This document shows positions 25,318 to 34,356 of a stretch of 64,000 nt of DNA, piece by piece. Positions within the stretch are counted from its first letter, which is position 1, and every line of letters begins with the position of its first letter. This DNA is from JAIBJN01 sp963802795 (GTDB taxonomy: Bacteria; Actinomycetota; Thermoleophilia; Gaiellales; Gaiellaceae): contig CAWDJV010000003.1 in NCBI GenBank assembly GCA_963802795.1, positions 419,670 to 483,669 of the forward strand, in the 5' to 3' direction. A program made the position numbers and the translations under genes. The notes below the pieces were generated by a model. That model was given only the letters and a program-made list of their open reading frames with translations. It did no database searches and was not told where the DNA came from.

Positions 25318-26502
25318 CTAGCGCGCTCCCGCCAGGCGGCCGCGGACGTGCACCGACTCGAGCAGGCCGACCATGATCAAGGTCGTCAGGAGCGAGCTTC
25401 CCCCGTAGGAGACGAGCGGCAGGGGGATTCCCGTCACGGGAGCGATCCCGATCGTCATGCCGACGTTGATGAAGAGCTGGAACAGGATGGCGAAGACGAC
25501 CGCTCCCGCAAGGACCGCCGAGAAGAGGTCGCGTGCCACCGAGATGATCTTGATCCCTCGCCAGACGACGATCGCGTAGAGCAAGAGCAGGATCGACGCG
25601 CCGAGGAAACCGCGCTGCTCGGCGAGCGAGGAGAAGACGAAGTCCGTCGAGTGCTCGGGGAGGTAGTTGAATTTCGTCTGGGTCGCGGCGGCGACGCCGC
25701 GCCCGTCGAGCCCGCCCGAGCCGACCGCCGTGATCGACTGGTTCTGGTTGTAGGTGGAGCCGCTGGGATCGACGTCGGGGTCGACGAAGCCGATCAGCCG
25801 GTCCCGCTGGTACGGCTCCAGCACGTCGATCCCGGCCGACGGCAGGAACCAGAGAAGCGCCGTCGCCACGAGGGCGGCGACGATCCCGAGCACCGCGAGA
25901 TGGCGCCAGGGCGTGCCGCCCACGAACAGCACGCCGAGGACGATCGCCGAGTAGATGAGCGAGGTGCCGAAGTCGGGCTCCTTGAACACGAGGAAGACGA
26001 GCGGCAGGGCGATGCCGACGACCCCCAGGGTCGTCCGCCACTCCGTGAGGCGATGGCGCCGGTCGGCCAAAAACGCGGCGAGCACGACGATGAGGACCAG
26101 CTTTCCGAGCTCGGAGGGCTGGAAGTTGAAGAACCCGATCTCGATCCACCGCTTGGAGCCGCGCACCTCTTCCGCGAACGCGAAGACGCAGACCAAGAGG
26201 ACGAGCGCGAGGCCGTAGAGCGGGACGCGCACGCGGCGGTAGACGGAGGGGTCGACCGCCGCCGTGAGCACGAAGAGGAGAGCGCCGACGGCGATGTAGA
26301 TGAGCTGCTTGGAGACGTAGTAGTCGGGGTCGCCGGGCACGTCGTTCCGGGTCACCGCCTCGAGCACCCAGAGCCCATAGGCGGCGAGCCCGCCCGTGGC
26401 CAGGAGCAGGAGGTAGTCGACGTGGCGGAGGAACGCGCCGAGCTCCCAGGCTGCGGCCTGCGAGCGACTGGGCTGCGGGAGCGGGGCGACTGGGGTCGCC
26501 AT
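25318..26502 (-). CDS. rodA: Rod-shape peptidoglycan glycosyltransferase RodA
   Basis: 394 residues, ten membrane helices, SEDS family. Signature segments are present: QPSELGKLVLIVVLA near residue 128, KEPDFGTSLI near 168 (with the catalytic Asp), EHSTDFVFSSLAEQRGF near 280 and the C-terminal GIPLPLVSYGGSSLL. RodA polymerises glycan strands and works with PBP2 (mrdA), whose gene ends 13 bases upstream. Part of the mreB-mreC-mreD-mrdA-rodA elongasome operon. Confidence 0.97.
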   Translation of the reverse strand: MATPVAPLPQPSRSQAAAWELGAFLRHVDYLLLLATGGLAAYGLWVLEAVTRNDVPGDPDYYVSKQLIYIAVGALLFVLTAAVDPSVYRRVRVPLYGLALVLLVCVFAFAEEVRGSKRWIEIGFFNFQPSELGKLVLIVVLAAFLADRRHRLTEWRTTLGVVGIALPLVFLVFKEPDFGTSLIYSAIVLGVLFVGGTPWRHLAVLGIVAALVATALLWFLPSAGIDVLEPYQRDRLIGFVDPDVDPSGSTYNQNQSITAVGSGGLDGRGVAAATQTKFNYLPEHSTDFVFSSLAEQRGFLGASILLLLYAIVVWRGIKIISVARDLFSAVLAGAVVFAILFQLFINVGMTIGIAPVTGIPLPLVSYGGSSLLTTLIMVGLLESVHVRGRLAGAR

Positions 26503-26515
26503 CAGCCGGCCATTC

Positions 26516-28411
26516 CTAGTCGCTCTCCTGGACGGTCGCCACGTAGCTGCCCGGGTCGACGTCGAAGTAGTCCTCGAAGATCCTGAGCGCCGTGGGCGCC
26601 GCCGCCGTGCCGCCGTGGCCGCCGTTCTCGATCACGGCGCAGACTGCGATCTCGGGCGACTGGTACGGCCCGTACCCGCACCACCACGACTGGTCGCGCA
26701 GCCCGTGGAAGCCGGGGAGGCGAACGAACTTTTCCGCGGTTCCCGTCTTGCCCGCGATCGGAACCGGGAACGCGCCGAAGACGCTCTGCGACGTTCCATA
26801 GCTCGCGTGCGTCGCGTCGAAGAGGCCCTCCTGCACGACCTGGAGCGCGTACGGGTCGATGCCGAGATCCCTCGCAGGCTTCGGCGTGTACGGGCGGAGG
26901 ACGACCGGCTGCTCGCCCGGGCTGCGTGGCTCCTCGACGGCCTTGATGAGGTGCGGCTCGACCAGCTTCCCGCCGTTCGCGATCATCGCGTAGGCCCTGG
27001 CCATCTGGAGGGGGGTCACGAGCAGATCGCCCTGGCCGATCGCGAGCTGCACGGAGTCGCCGCTGGTCCAGATCTTGTCGATCTCGGTCTTGAACGTTCT
27101 CCGACGCCAGGCCGGTGTCGGGACGAGGCCCTTCTCCTCGGGCCCGAGCTCGACGCCCGTGCTCTGCCCGAAGCCCATCTTGCGCGACCAGCGCTGGAGC
27201 GGCGAGTCCGGCCGCTCGTAGAAGCGGAGGGCGACGTCGTAGAAGTACGTGTCGCAGGAGTTGGCGAGGGCGGTCGCGAGGACCATGGGCTCGTTCCGGT
27301 ACGGGTCCCAGTTCATGAAGGTCTGCCCGTCGATGACCTCCTTGCCCGTGCACTGGATGACCTCGCCCGGGGTCAAGAGACCCTCCTGGAGCGCTGCGAG
27401 CGCCGTGATCGGCTTGAACGCAGAGCCGGGCGGATAGATGCCGGCGGTCGCCCGGTTGAGCGTGGGGAAGTTCCCGCGCGGGTCCGCGAGCCTCTCGAGC
27501 TCGCGCTCTTCCACGGTCCCGACGTAGACGCCCGGGTCGAACGTGGGGTTCGACGCCATGGCGAGGATCTCGCCGCTTTCGACGTCCATCGCCACGAGCG
27601 CGCCTCCGTCGGCGGCCCACTCCCCGTCGTCGTGGGCAAGGCGAATGCCGTATGCGAGAGCCTCCTCCGCGGTGCGCTGGAGCTCGGCGTCGATCGTGAG
27701 CCGAACGTTGTCGCCCGACTCGGGCAACTGGCTGAACTCGCGCTCGCTCGTGACCCGACCGAGAGCATCGACGAAGACCTCCCCCAGTCCCGGCAGGCCG
27801 CGCAGGTAGGAGTCGTAGGCGGCCTCGACCCCCGTCTGCCCGATCAGGTCGCCGGCCGCATAGCCCTCCCCCCGCCTCTGCTCGAGCTGCTCGGCCGAGA
27901 TCTCGGACACGTAGCCGAGGATCTGGGCTGCGATCGTCCCCTGGTCGTGGTTGCGCAGGTACGTCTCGGAGATCTGGACACCCGGGAACTCGACCTGGTG
28001 CTCCATCAGGTAGGCGGCGCGGAGCTCTCCGACCCCGGCGCGGATCGTCACCGGCGTGAGCGGGTCGGTCGCAAGGCGATCCTCGACCTTCGCGCGGACG
28101 TTCTTGAGCCGGACGCCGAGCAGCCTGGAGATGCGGCGGAGGAGCTGCTCCCGCTCGACGAGCGGCATGTCCTCGAGCGCGGCCGGCCAGATCTGGACGA
28201 GGGTCCCCGGCATGTTGGAGACGAGCACCTCGCCGTCTCGCGCCACGACCGAGCCGCGCGGCGCCGGAAGGCGGAAGCTGCGAATCTGGTTGTTGCGCGC
28301 GTCCGCGAGGTAAGTCTCGCCCGAGATCACCTGCAGGGCCCAGAGGCGGAAGAACAGCGCGCAGAAGACGACGATGGCGAGCACGCCGAGGATCGCCACG
28401 CGCAGGGCCAT
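26516..28411 (-). CDS. mrdA: Penicillin-binding protein 2 (class B transpeptidase)
   Basis: 631 residues: one N-terminal membrane helix (3-24), a pedestal/dimerisation domain, and the transpeptidase domain. Active-site motifs are SxxK in PPGSAFKPI near residue 337, SCD in LANSCDTYFYD near 395, and KTG in AGKTGTAEKF near 560. It cross-links peptidoglycan during elongation together with RodA. No Shine-Dalgarno is obvious before the ATG at 28411. The frame stays open upstream to the mreD stop, but the only starts there would be CTG, so the N-terminus could be up to 29 residues longer. Confidence 0.96.
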   Translation of the reverse strand: MALRVAILGVLAIVVFCALFFRLWALQVISGETYLADARNNQIRSFRLPAPRGSVVARDGEVLVSNMPGTLVQIWPAALEDMPLVEREQLLRRISRLLGVRLKNVRAKVEDRLATDPLTPVTIRAGVGELRAAYLMEHQVEFPGVQISETYLRNHDQGTIAAQILGYVSEISAEQLEQRRGEGYAAGDLIGQTGVEAAYDSYLRGLPGLGEVFVDALGRVTSEREFSQLPESGDNVRLTIDAELQRTAEEALAYGIRLAHDDGEWAADGGALVAMDVESGEILAMASNPTFDPGVYVGTVEERELERLADPRGNFPTLNRATAGIYPPGSAFKPITALAALQEGLLTPGEVIQCTGKEVIDGQTFMNWDPYRNEPMVLATALANSCDTYFYDVALRFYERPDSPLQRWSRKMGFGQSTGVELGPEEKGLVPTPAWRRRTFKTEIDKIWTSGDSVQLAIGQGDLLVTPLQMARAYAMIANGGKLVEPHLIKAVEEPRSPGEQPVVLRPYTPKPARDLGIDPYALQVVQEGLFDATHASYGTSQSVFGAFPVPIAGKTGTAEKFVRLPGFHGLRDQSWWCGYGPYQSPEIAVCAVIENGGHGGTAAAPTALRIFEDYFDVDPGSYVATVQESD

Positions 28412-28496
28412 CTGCGGAGAGAAGCGGTACGGCTCCTCGACCCGCGGGTCCGGCGGCAGGAAGCCCGGCCCTCGCGGGCCCGGCTCGTTCCAGGCG

Positions 28497-29018
28497 CTAG
28501 ACAGCTGGAGTCACCTCGCGGCGGACGACGACGTGCGGCGGCAGCAGGCGGGCGCACAGGCCGTAGATCGGGTACGCGATCAGCATGTTGAGGGCGAGGG
28601 ACGGAAGGAGGACTGCGAGGAAGAGCTGGGAGGCCGGAATCGTCAGGCCGAGCATGAAATGGAGAACCGCGGAGCCGAGCGCGACGCCGACGGTCGCGAA
28701 GGCGACCGCGATCAGGACCGGGTGCGCCGAGGCCCGCGTCGTGACCTCGCCGAACCTCCCGGTCCAGTAGCCCACGATCGTGAGCAGCAGCGACGTGAGG
28801 CCGAAGGTCCCGAAGGAGGCGGTATCGAGGATCAGCCCGACCCAGAAGCCCCCGGCGGCGCCGAAGATCGGCCCGCGGAGGAGGGCCACGGCGACGAGAG
28901 TGACGAGGACGACGTCAGGGTGCCCCTCTCCGACCTCGATCCACTCGGCGAGCGAGACCTGCACGATCGCGGCCAGGAGGAGGAGACCTCCGGTCTTCAG
29001 TGCGTCGACTCCTGTCAC
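28497..29018 (-). CDS. mreD: Rod-shape-determining membrane protein MreD
   Basis: 173 residues, five or six hydrophobic helices. The segment GHPDVVLVTLVAVALLRGP at 32-51 followed by AAGGFWVGLILDTAS is the MreD pattern. MreD bridges MreC and RodA in the elongasome. The ATG overlaps the mreC stop (ATGA at 29015-29018); mrdA follows on the same strand. Confidence 0.93.
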   Translation of the reverse strand: MTGVDALKTGGLLLLAAIVQVSLAEWIEVGEGHPDVVLVTLVAVALLRGPIFGAAGGFWVGLILDTASFGTFGLTSLLLTIVGYWTGRFGEVTTRASAHPVLIAVAFATVGVALGSAVLHFMLGLTIPASQLFLAVLLPSLALNMLIAYPIYGLCARLLPPHVVVRREVTPAV

Positions 29019-29995
29019 GGCCGCTTGGTCTGCTCCGCCTCGTCCGCTCCTCTTCTCCGCGCGGGCCGGTCGGCACGCGGCTTCTCGCGGAGCACGATCA
29101 CCTCTGCCAGCGAATCGAAATCGACGAGCGGGGTGATCTGGATGCGCTTGTAGAGATCGACGTCCTGCTGGCCGACGGACTCGACCGTTCCGATCGGGAT
29201 CCCGCGCGGGTAGAGCGACTCGAACGTGAGCGTCCGCCAGCCGGACGTGATGACCAGGTTGCCCTCCTCGACGAGCTGGTCCTTCCCGACCCGGTCGAGT
29301 ATCAGCGAGTCAGGGCTTGCCCCGTGGCGCACGATCCCTGCGGATTCGCTCTCGAGGACGACCGCGGAAACGGCGCTGCGCTGGTCGGTGACGAGGGTCA
29401 CGACCGCGCTGCCGGACGTCACCTCTGTGACTCGGCCGACGAGACCGTCGTCGGTGACCACCGGGGCGCCCTGCCTGACGCCGTCGTCGCGTCCGGCGGC
29501 GACGACGATCTCCTGCTCGTAGGGCGTGGGCGGCCGCCCGACCACCGCGGTCACGATCGGCTGGAAGTCGTCGGGGAAGGAGGGCCCGGCGACGAAGTCG
29601 GAGAGCTCGGAAAGCCGGCTCGACTGATTGGCCTCCGTCTGCGCCGCGATCACCCTCCGGCGAAGCTCTTCGTTCTCCTCGCGAAGCTCGTCGGCCTCCG
29701 ACTTCGCGTCGAGGAGGTCCGAGACGTACGCCCAGCCGTCCCGGAACGGCCTTGCGACGCGCTCGCCGGCGACCTCGAAGGGCATGAGGACGGAGGCGCC
29801 GATCCGCTGGCTGGTGTGGAGCGGACCTTCGGACGACTCCCGGAAGTAGACGGTGATGAGCCCGAGGGAGAGAAGGACGAGCACGGCTGCGACGAGCCGC
29901 GCCCTGAAGGCGCGTCCCGTTCGCGAGGAGGGGCCCTCACCGCGCCGGATTGGAGCGTCCAGCGTCGGGAGCCGTGCTGTGCGTTGCCGAGGCAC
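29015..29995 (-). CDS. mreC: Rod-shape-determining protein MreC
   Basis: 326 residues. A short cytoplasmic end and one membrane helix (about 33-50) precede a coiled coil (SEADELREENEELRRRVIAAQ, 97-118) and the extracytoplasmic beta-barrel domain (VVVAAGRDDGVRQGAPVVTDDGLVGRV). MreC is the scaffold that links MreB, MreD and PBP2 outside the membrane. 72 bases separate it from mreB. Confidence 0.95.
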   Translation of the reverse strand: MPRQRTARLPTLDAPIRRGEGPSSRTGRAFRARLVAAVLVLLSLGLITVYFRESSEGPLHTSQRIGASVLMPFEVAGERVARPFRDGWAYVSDLLDAKSEADELREENEELRRRVIAAQTEANQSSRLSELSDFVAGPSFPDDFQPIVTAVVGRPPTPYEQEIVVAAGRDDGVRQGAPVVTDDGLVGRVTEVTSGSAVVTLVTDQRSAVSAVVLESESAGIVRHGASPDSLILDRVGKDQLVEEGNLVITSGWRTLTFESLYPRGIPIGTVESVGQQDVDLYKRIQITPLVDFDSLAEVIVLREKPRADRPARRRGADEAEQTKRP

Positions 29996-30067
29996 GGAGC
30001 GAAGCAGTCTAGTGAATCGCCCGGCGACCGCGACCCCGTTGCGGGCTCGCTTCCCGCCGGCGAGCGC

Positions 30068-31117
30068 CTAGCGGCGGCGTCCGTTCCGCTGGCGGGCCTT
30101 CGCGGAGCGGTGGATCACCTCGAACTCCTCGAGGCTCCGGCCCGAGCCGACGGCCACGCAGGTGAGCGGGGACTCGGCGAGCTGGACCGGCATCTGCGTC
30201 TCCTCGCGCAGGCGCTCGACGAGGCCTGTGAGCAGCGCCCCGCCTCCCGCGAGCACGATACCCCTGTCCATGATGTCCGCCGCGAGCTCGGGCGGCGTCT
30301 TGTCGAGCGTCGACTTGATCGCGTCGATGATCTGGCCGACGGGCTCGTCGAGCGCGCGGCGAACCTCCTCGGAGGTGATCACGACGGTCTTCGGAAGGCC
30401 GGTGAGCATGTCCCGGCCGCGAACCTCGGCCGAGACCTCCTGCGGAAGCTCCGACGCGGAGCCGACCTCGAGCTTCAGCTCCTCGGAGGTCTGCTGCCCG
30501 ATGAGGAGCTTGTACTCCTTCTTGATGTGGGCCATGATCGCCTCGTCCATCTCGTCGCCCCCGACGCGGATTGACTGGGAGACGACGATCCCGCCGAGGG
30601 AGATCACGGCAACCTCGGTGGTGCCGCCGCCGATGTCGACGATCATGTTCCCGGTCGGCTCGGAGACCGGCAGGCCGGCCCCGATTGCGGCCGCCATCGG
30701 CTCCTCGATCAGATAGGCCTGGCGGGCGCCTGCGCTCAGGGTCGCCTCCTCGACGGCGCGCTTCTCGACGCCCGTGACGCCGCTCGGGACGCAGACGACG
30801 ACGCGCGGGTGGGCGAAGCGGTTGTGGTGCACCTTCTGGATGAAGTGGCGGAGCATCTGCTCGGTCACGTCGAAGTCGGCGATGACGCCGTCCTTGAGCG
30901 GCCGGATCGCGGAGATCGTGCCCGGGGTGCGGCCGAGCATCCGCTTCGCCTCGATCCCCACCGCGTGCACCTCGCCCGTGCGCTGGTCGATGGCGACGAC
31001 GGACGGCTCGGAGAGCACGATCCCGCGCCCACGCACGTAGACGAGGGTGTTGGCGGTGCCCAGGTCGACGGCCATCTCCCGCCCGCCGAACCCGCTCAAA
31101 TAGCCCCAGAAGCTCAT
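30068..31117 (-). CDS. mreB: Rod-shape-determining actin homologue MreB
   Basis: 349 residues. Phosphate-1 motif MAVDLGTANTLVY near residue 15, phosphate-2 MIVDIGGGTTEVAVI near 165, and adenosine motif GIVLAGGGALLTGL near 290 mark the actin fold. It polymerises under the membrane and directs cell-wall elongation. ATG at 31117 starts the conserved N-terminus (MSFWGYLSGFGG); the longer frame beyond it overlaps the REP palindrome and the transposase gene and is spurious. First gene of the mre operon. Confidence 0.97.
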   Translation of the reverse strand: MSFWGYLSGFGGREMAVDLGTANTLVYVRGRGIVLSEPSVVAIDQRTGEVHAVGIEAKRMLGRTPGTISAIRPLKDGVIADFDVTEQMLRHFIQKVHHNRFAHPRVVVCVPSGVTGVEKRAVEEATLSAGARQAYLIEEPMAAAIGAGLPVSEPTGNMIVDIGGGTTEVAVISLGGIVVSQSIRVGGDEMDEAIMAHIKKEYKLLIGQQTSEELKLEVGSASELPQEVSAEVRGRDMLTGLPKTVVITSEEVRRALDEPVGQIIDAIKSTLDKTPPELAADIMDRGIVLAGGGALLTGLVERLREETQMPVQLAESPLTCVAVGSGRSLEEFEVIHRSAKARQRNGRRR

Positions 31118-31163
31118 CGAAGATCCCGCTGAGTGTAACGACTGGCCTGAGCGCGTCCACCGC

Positions 31164-31196
31164 AGCCACGTCCGGGGTCTGACCCCGGACGTGGCT
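31164..31196. repeat. REP-type palindrome, upstream copy
   Basis: A perfect palindrome with 16-base arms around a single T at 31180. The core is GGGGTCTGACCCC. A near-identical palindrome lies at 31828-31864 on the other side of the transposase gene, with the same centre base and the same core. The two differ mainly by CGTCC versus CGCCC in the arms, with compensating changes on the other side. Such pairs are substrates of REP-associated tyrosine transposases. Confidence 0.85.
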
Positions 31197-31270
31197 CGAA
31201 GGACCGGCGACTTTGCCCCAAGACTGTGGAATGCGAGAGAGCCGGTTCCGGCGAGGCCTACCCTGCGCTC

Positions 31271-31822
31271 ATGCCGAGGTCGCACCGCATTCAGGCCGCC
31301 GGGGGAATCTTCCACGTGACGAGCCGGGGAAACCGACGACAAAAGATCTTCCTGGATGCCGAGGATCATCTCGGCTTCCTCGCGCTCCTGGACGACTTGG
31401 CCAGGCGGCGCGGGTGGCGCGGCTACGGCTACTGCCTCATGACCAACCACTACCACCTCGTCCTCGAGACGCCGAACGAGGATCTCTCTGCCGGCATGCA
31501 GTGGCTGAACGGCCGCTTCGCCCAGGCCTTCAACCACCGGCACGCCTACGACGGGCATGTCTTCCAGGGACGCTTCCACTCGGTCATGGTCGAGGGCGAC
31601 TGGCACCTCCTCGAGCTCTCGCGCTACCTCGCCCTCAATCCCGTCAAGGCCGGGCTGTGTACGCATCCGGGAGCTTGGGTGTGGAGTAGCTACGCCGCCA
31701 TCGCGGGGCTCGCGCGACCAAGCAGGTTCCTGGCGCCGCTACCTGTCCTGAAGCTCTTCGGCCGATCGCCGCAGACGGCGAGACGCCGGTTCGAGGAGTT
31801 CGTCAACGATCCACAGACGTGA
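31271..31822 (+). mobile_element. REP-associated tyrosine transposase (IS200-like, RAYT)
   Basis: 183 residues, Y1_Tnp/HUH family. Conserved parts are FHVTSRGNRRQKIF near residue 12, the metal-binding HUH pair in YCLMTNHYHLVLETP near 57, VFQGRFHSVMVE near 95 and the catalytic tyrosine block SRYLALNPVKAGL near 115. These enzymes cut and rejoin single-stranded DNA at hairpins and are usually domesticated carriers of REP elements. ATG at 31271 starts the family domain. It is the only plus-strand gene between 24 and 38 kb and sits between maf and mreB. Confidence 0.9.
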
Positions 31823-31827
31823 TCCTT

Positions 31828-31864
31828 CCGGCCACGCCCGGGGTCTGACCCCGGGCGTGGCCGG
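31828..31864. repeat. REP-type palindrome, downstream copy
   Basis: A perfect palindrome with 18-base arms around a T at 31846 and the core GGGGTCTGACCCC. It begins 6 bases after the transposase stop and ends 2 bases before the maf stop, so it may also serve as a two-way terminator. Matches the copy at 31164-31196. Confidence 0.85.
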
Positions 31865-31865
31865 G

Positions 31866-32459
31866 CTAGCCGAGTCCGTAGGTGCCCGGGAAGCGGTCGG
31901 CGAGGAGGCTGACGAGGCGGGCTGCCGGGAGGCCGACGACGTTGAGGTAGTCGCCCTCGATCCGCTCGACGAGCCCGGCGCCGAGCCCCTGGATGGCGTA
32001 GGCGCCCGCGCGGTCGCGCCACTCGCCGGAGGAGACGTACGCGGCCACGTCGCGGGGCGTCAGTGGCCGAAAGGTCACGCGGGTCTCCGCGTGCTCGACG
32101 ACCTCCCAGCCCGGCGTGATGAGGCAGAGACCGGAGACGACCACATGCGTGCGTCCGCCCAGCGCCGTCAGCATCTCCGCCGCCTCCTCCTCCCCTCCCG
32201 GCTTGCCGAAGACGCGTTCGTCGAGCACGACCGCGGTGTCGACGCCGAGCACCGGCCGCTCGCCCGCCCCCTCGGTTGCCGAGCGGGCCTTTCCCTGTGC
32301 GTGGGCCCGCACGAGCTCGACCGGCCCGAGGCCCGGCTCGTCTCGTTCCTCGTACCGCGGCGCGACGAGGTCGAACGGAAGCCCGAGCTGCTCGAGGATG
32401 GACCGGCGCTGCGGCGACGTGGACGCGAGGAGAAGCGGAGGAGCAGGCGGCGCACTCAC
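31866..32459 (-). CDS. maf: Maf family nucleotide pyrophosphatase
   Basis: 197 residues. It opens LLLASTSPQRRSILEQLG, the Maf signature (S-x-R-R). VLGVDTAVVLDERVFGKP near 70 holds the catalytic Asp and the Lys of the active site. YAIQGLGAGLVERIEGDY near 155 is the third conserved block. Maf proteins hydrolyse dTTP/UTP or modified nucleotides. GTG at 32459 overlaps the methyltransferase stop (GTGA) and fits the usual family length; the longer frame upstream is low-complexity. The REP element and transposase separate it from mreB. Confidence 0.94.
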   Translation of the reverse strand: MSAPPAPPLLLASTSPQRRSILEQLGLPFDLVAPRYEERDEPGLGPVELVRAHAQGKARSATEGAGERPVLGVDTAVVLDERVFGKPGGEEEAAEMLTALGGRTHVVVSGLCLITPGWEVVEHAETRVTFRPLTPRDVAAYVSSGEWRDRAGAYAIQGLGAGLVERIEGDYLNVVGLPAARLVSLLADRFPGTYGLG

Positions 32460-33223
32460 CGCCGGCGCGCCCGCCAGATCTCCTCCGACGGCCACCGGCG
32501 CGCCCACCAGCGTTCCGGGAGCGCGGGAAACCGGTGCTCCCCCTCGCCCTCCGGCGCCCGGAGCTCCACCAGGTCGACGATCTCGAACCCGGACCCGGTC
32601 AGGAGCCGGATCCAGTCCCCGTGGCCGAGATGGAACTCCACCGAGTCGTCCTCGGGCCACTCGAGCCGGTGCATCCCGAAGGAGGAGCGCAGGAGCTCGC
32701 GGCCCGGCGGCTTCTCCTCATCGGGCGCGGCGAGGATGGCCAGGATTCCGTTGACGAGGAAGACCAGCTCGCCCCCCGGGCGCAGGAGCCGTGCCGCCTC
32801 CGGGACCCAGGCGTAGGGGTCGGCCCAGATCGACGCGCCGTACTCCGACACCGCCAGGTCGAAGCTCGCGTCCGGCAAGGGAACCGCCTCGGCGCTCGCC
32901 TCCAGCAAGGGGAACTCGAGCCCGAAGCGGCGCTGCATCGCGCGCGCGGTCTCCAGCTGCGCCGGGGTGACGTCGACGCCGACGGGATGCGCTCCTCGCC
33001 GCGCGAGCCAGGCCGAGATGTACGCCGTCCCGCATCCGAGCTCGATGACGTCGAGCCCCTCCAGCGACTCCGGAAGCACCCGCACCTCTGTCTCCGGAAC
33101 GCCCCAGACCCCCCACGTGATCCCGTCGGCGGCCCAGGCCGCGGGCGCCTCATCGGCGTACTCGGGAGCCCAGGACGTCCACTCGGAGCGGTTGCGGCGG
33201 ACGTGCTCCGGAAGGTCAGACAA
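32456..33223 (-). CDS. Class I SAM-dependent methyltransferase
   Basis: 255 residues. Motif I is VIELGCGTAYIS near residue 59, motif II GVDVTPAQLETAR near 82, and a post-I acidic loop FDLAVSEYGASIW near 120, as in the UbiE/Methyltransf_11 group. The substrate is unknown. The start is TTG at 33223 inside the last codons of ndk; the GTG of maf overlaps its stop. All three genes are co-translated. Confidence 0.88.
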   Translation of the reverse strand: MSDLPEHVRRNRSEWTSWAPEYADEAPAAWAADGITWGVWGVPETEVRVLPESLEGLDVIELGCGTAYISAWLARRGAHPVGVDVTPAQLETARAMQRRFGLEFPLLEASAEAVPLPDASFDLAVSEYGASIWADPYAWVPEAARLLRPGGELVFLVNGILAILAAPDEEKPPGRELLRSSFGMHRLEWPEDDSVEFHLGHGDWIRLLTGSGFEIVDLVELRAPEGEGEHRFPALPERWWARRWPSEEIWRARRR

Positions 33224-33632
33224 GCTCGCCGTCGGAGAACCAGAGCGCGATCTCGCGCTCCGCAGACTCGAGGGAGTCCGAGCCGTGCACGAGGTTGTCG
33301 GGCATCGCGAGCGCGAGGTCGCCCCGGATCGTCCCCGGAGCCGCGTCTACGGGGTTCGTCGCCCCCATCGTCGTCCGGACGACGACGACTGCCGACTCCC
33401 CTTGGAGCACGAGCGCGAGCGTCGGCGCGGAGGTGATGAACTCCACGAGCTCGCGGTAGAACGGCTTCTCACGGTGCTCGCCGTAGTGCTCGCCGGCAAG
33501 CGCCTCGTCGACCTGGACGAGCTTCGCGGCCCGCACCTCGAGCCCGCGCTGCTCGAACCGCGCGAGGATCTCGCCCGCGAGCTTGCGCGCCAGCGCGTCG
33601 GGCTTGATCAGGACGAGTGTGCGTTCCGCCAT
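33216..33632 (-). CDS. ndk: Nucleoside diphosphate kinase
   Basis: 138 residues, normal length. It begins MAERTLVLIKPDALAR. The phosphate-accepting histidine lies in NLVHGSDSLESA near residue 118. RTTMGATNPVDAAPGTIRGD is the nucleotide-binding loop. It balances NTP and dNTP pools. The longer frame upstream overlaps a small membrane-protein gene in another frame. Overlaps the downstream methyltransferase gene by 8 bases. Confidence 0.97.
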   Translation of the reverse strand: MAERTLVLIKPDALARKLAGEILARFEQRGLEVRAAKLVQVDEALAGEHYGEHREKPFYRELVEFITSAPTLALVLQGESAVVVVRTTMGATNPVDAAPGTIRGDLALAMPDNLVHGSDSLESAEREIALWFSDGELV

Positions 33633-33802
33633 TCCGCCGCACGCTCCTCGGCCTCGTCTCGCTTCTTCGCCTTCCAGAAGATCCAGCAGACCCACGCGAG
33701 AACGAACATCGGGACGAGCATCGCCACGAGCGCGATGATCGTGAGGGCGAGCGAACCGCCGTCTCCGCTCGGCTCGTGCATCTGCGCGAGAAGGAACTCC
33801 AC
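33608..33802 (-). CDS. Small single-helix membrane protein, 64 aa
   Basis: Residues 18-43 (LALTIIALVAMLVPMFVLAW) form one membrane helix, followed by a charged C-terminus (KAKKRDEAEERAAEW). The 3' end overlaps the start of ndk by 25 bases and the start lies 17 bases after the zinc-ribbon gene stop. The context and TM-plus-charge pattern favour a real gene. Function unknown. Confidence 0.6.
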   Translation of the reverse strand: MEFLLAQMHEPSGDGGSLALTIIALVAMLVPMFVLAWVCWIFWKAKKRDEAEERAAEWRNAHSS

Positions 33803-33819
33803 GCAGGCAGGTTACTTAC

Positions 33820-34356
33820 TCAGCCCGAAAGGTTCTCGACGGCGCGGGGGGCCTCGACGGGCGTCTCGCAGAACGGGCAGATCTGCCACAACGGCTCGAG
33901 CGGCGCCTTGCAGCGCCGGCAGGAGTCCTTCAGCTTCGTGGTGCAGACCGGGCACGCGAGATAGGTCGACTCGATCGCGGCGCGGCAGACGGGACAGCGT
34001 TCCACGACGTCGAAAGTGTCCTCCATCGCCTTGATCTCGAGCTCGCGCTCGCGAACGTCCTCGAGGTACTCGGGCGGCCTGAAGAACATGTAGAGGAGCG
34101 GCCCCACGAACGGCGGGAAGATCCCAAGCGCCACGGCCATGGCGAGCAGCCACGGATCCTCGATCCGCCGCCGCGCGTCCTTGTAGACCCAGTATGCGGA
34201 GGCGAGCCAGAAGACGACGAGGAAGAAGAGGCTGACGTTGCGGATGACGAGCCACTCCTCCGAGTCGAAGAAGTCGCCGACGAAGTCCAGCGGGTCCCCC
34301 GTGTCCTCGTCCGGGGCGGTGGTCGTCTGCGCGAGGAGTGTGTGGATGAGACTCAC
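33820..34356 (-). CDS. Membrane protein with C-terminal zinc ribbons
   Basis: About 178 residues. Two hydrophobic segments (about 40-60 and 72-92; FFLVVFWLASAYWVYKDARRR, GIFPPFVGPLLYMFF) are followed by four Cys-x-x-Cys pairs (CPVC, CPVC, CRRC, CPFC) that form a double zinc ribbon. GTG at 34356 is chosen because it overlaps the stop of the 37-residue gene (GTGA); an ATG at 34380 in the same frame would add eight residues. The role is unknown. Confidence 0.82.
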   Translation of the reverse strand: MSLIHTLLAQTTTAPDEDTGDPLDFVGDFFDSEEWLVIRNVSLFFLVVFWLASAYWVYKDARRRIEDPWLLAMAVALGIFPPFVGPLLYMFFRPPEYLEDVRERELEIKAMEDTFDVVERCPVCRAAIESTYLACPVCTTKLKDSCRRCKAPLEPLWQICPFCETPVEAPRAVENLSG

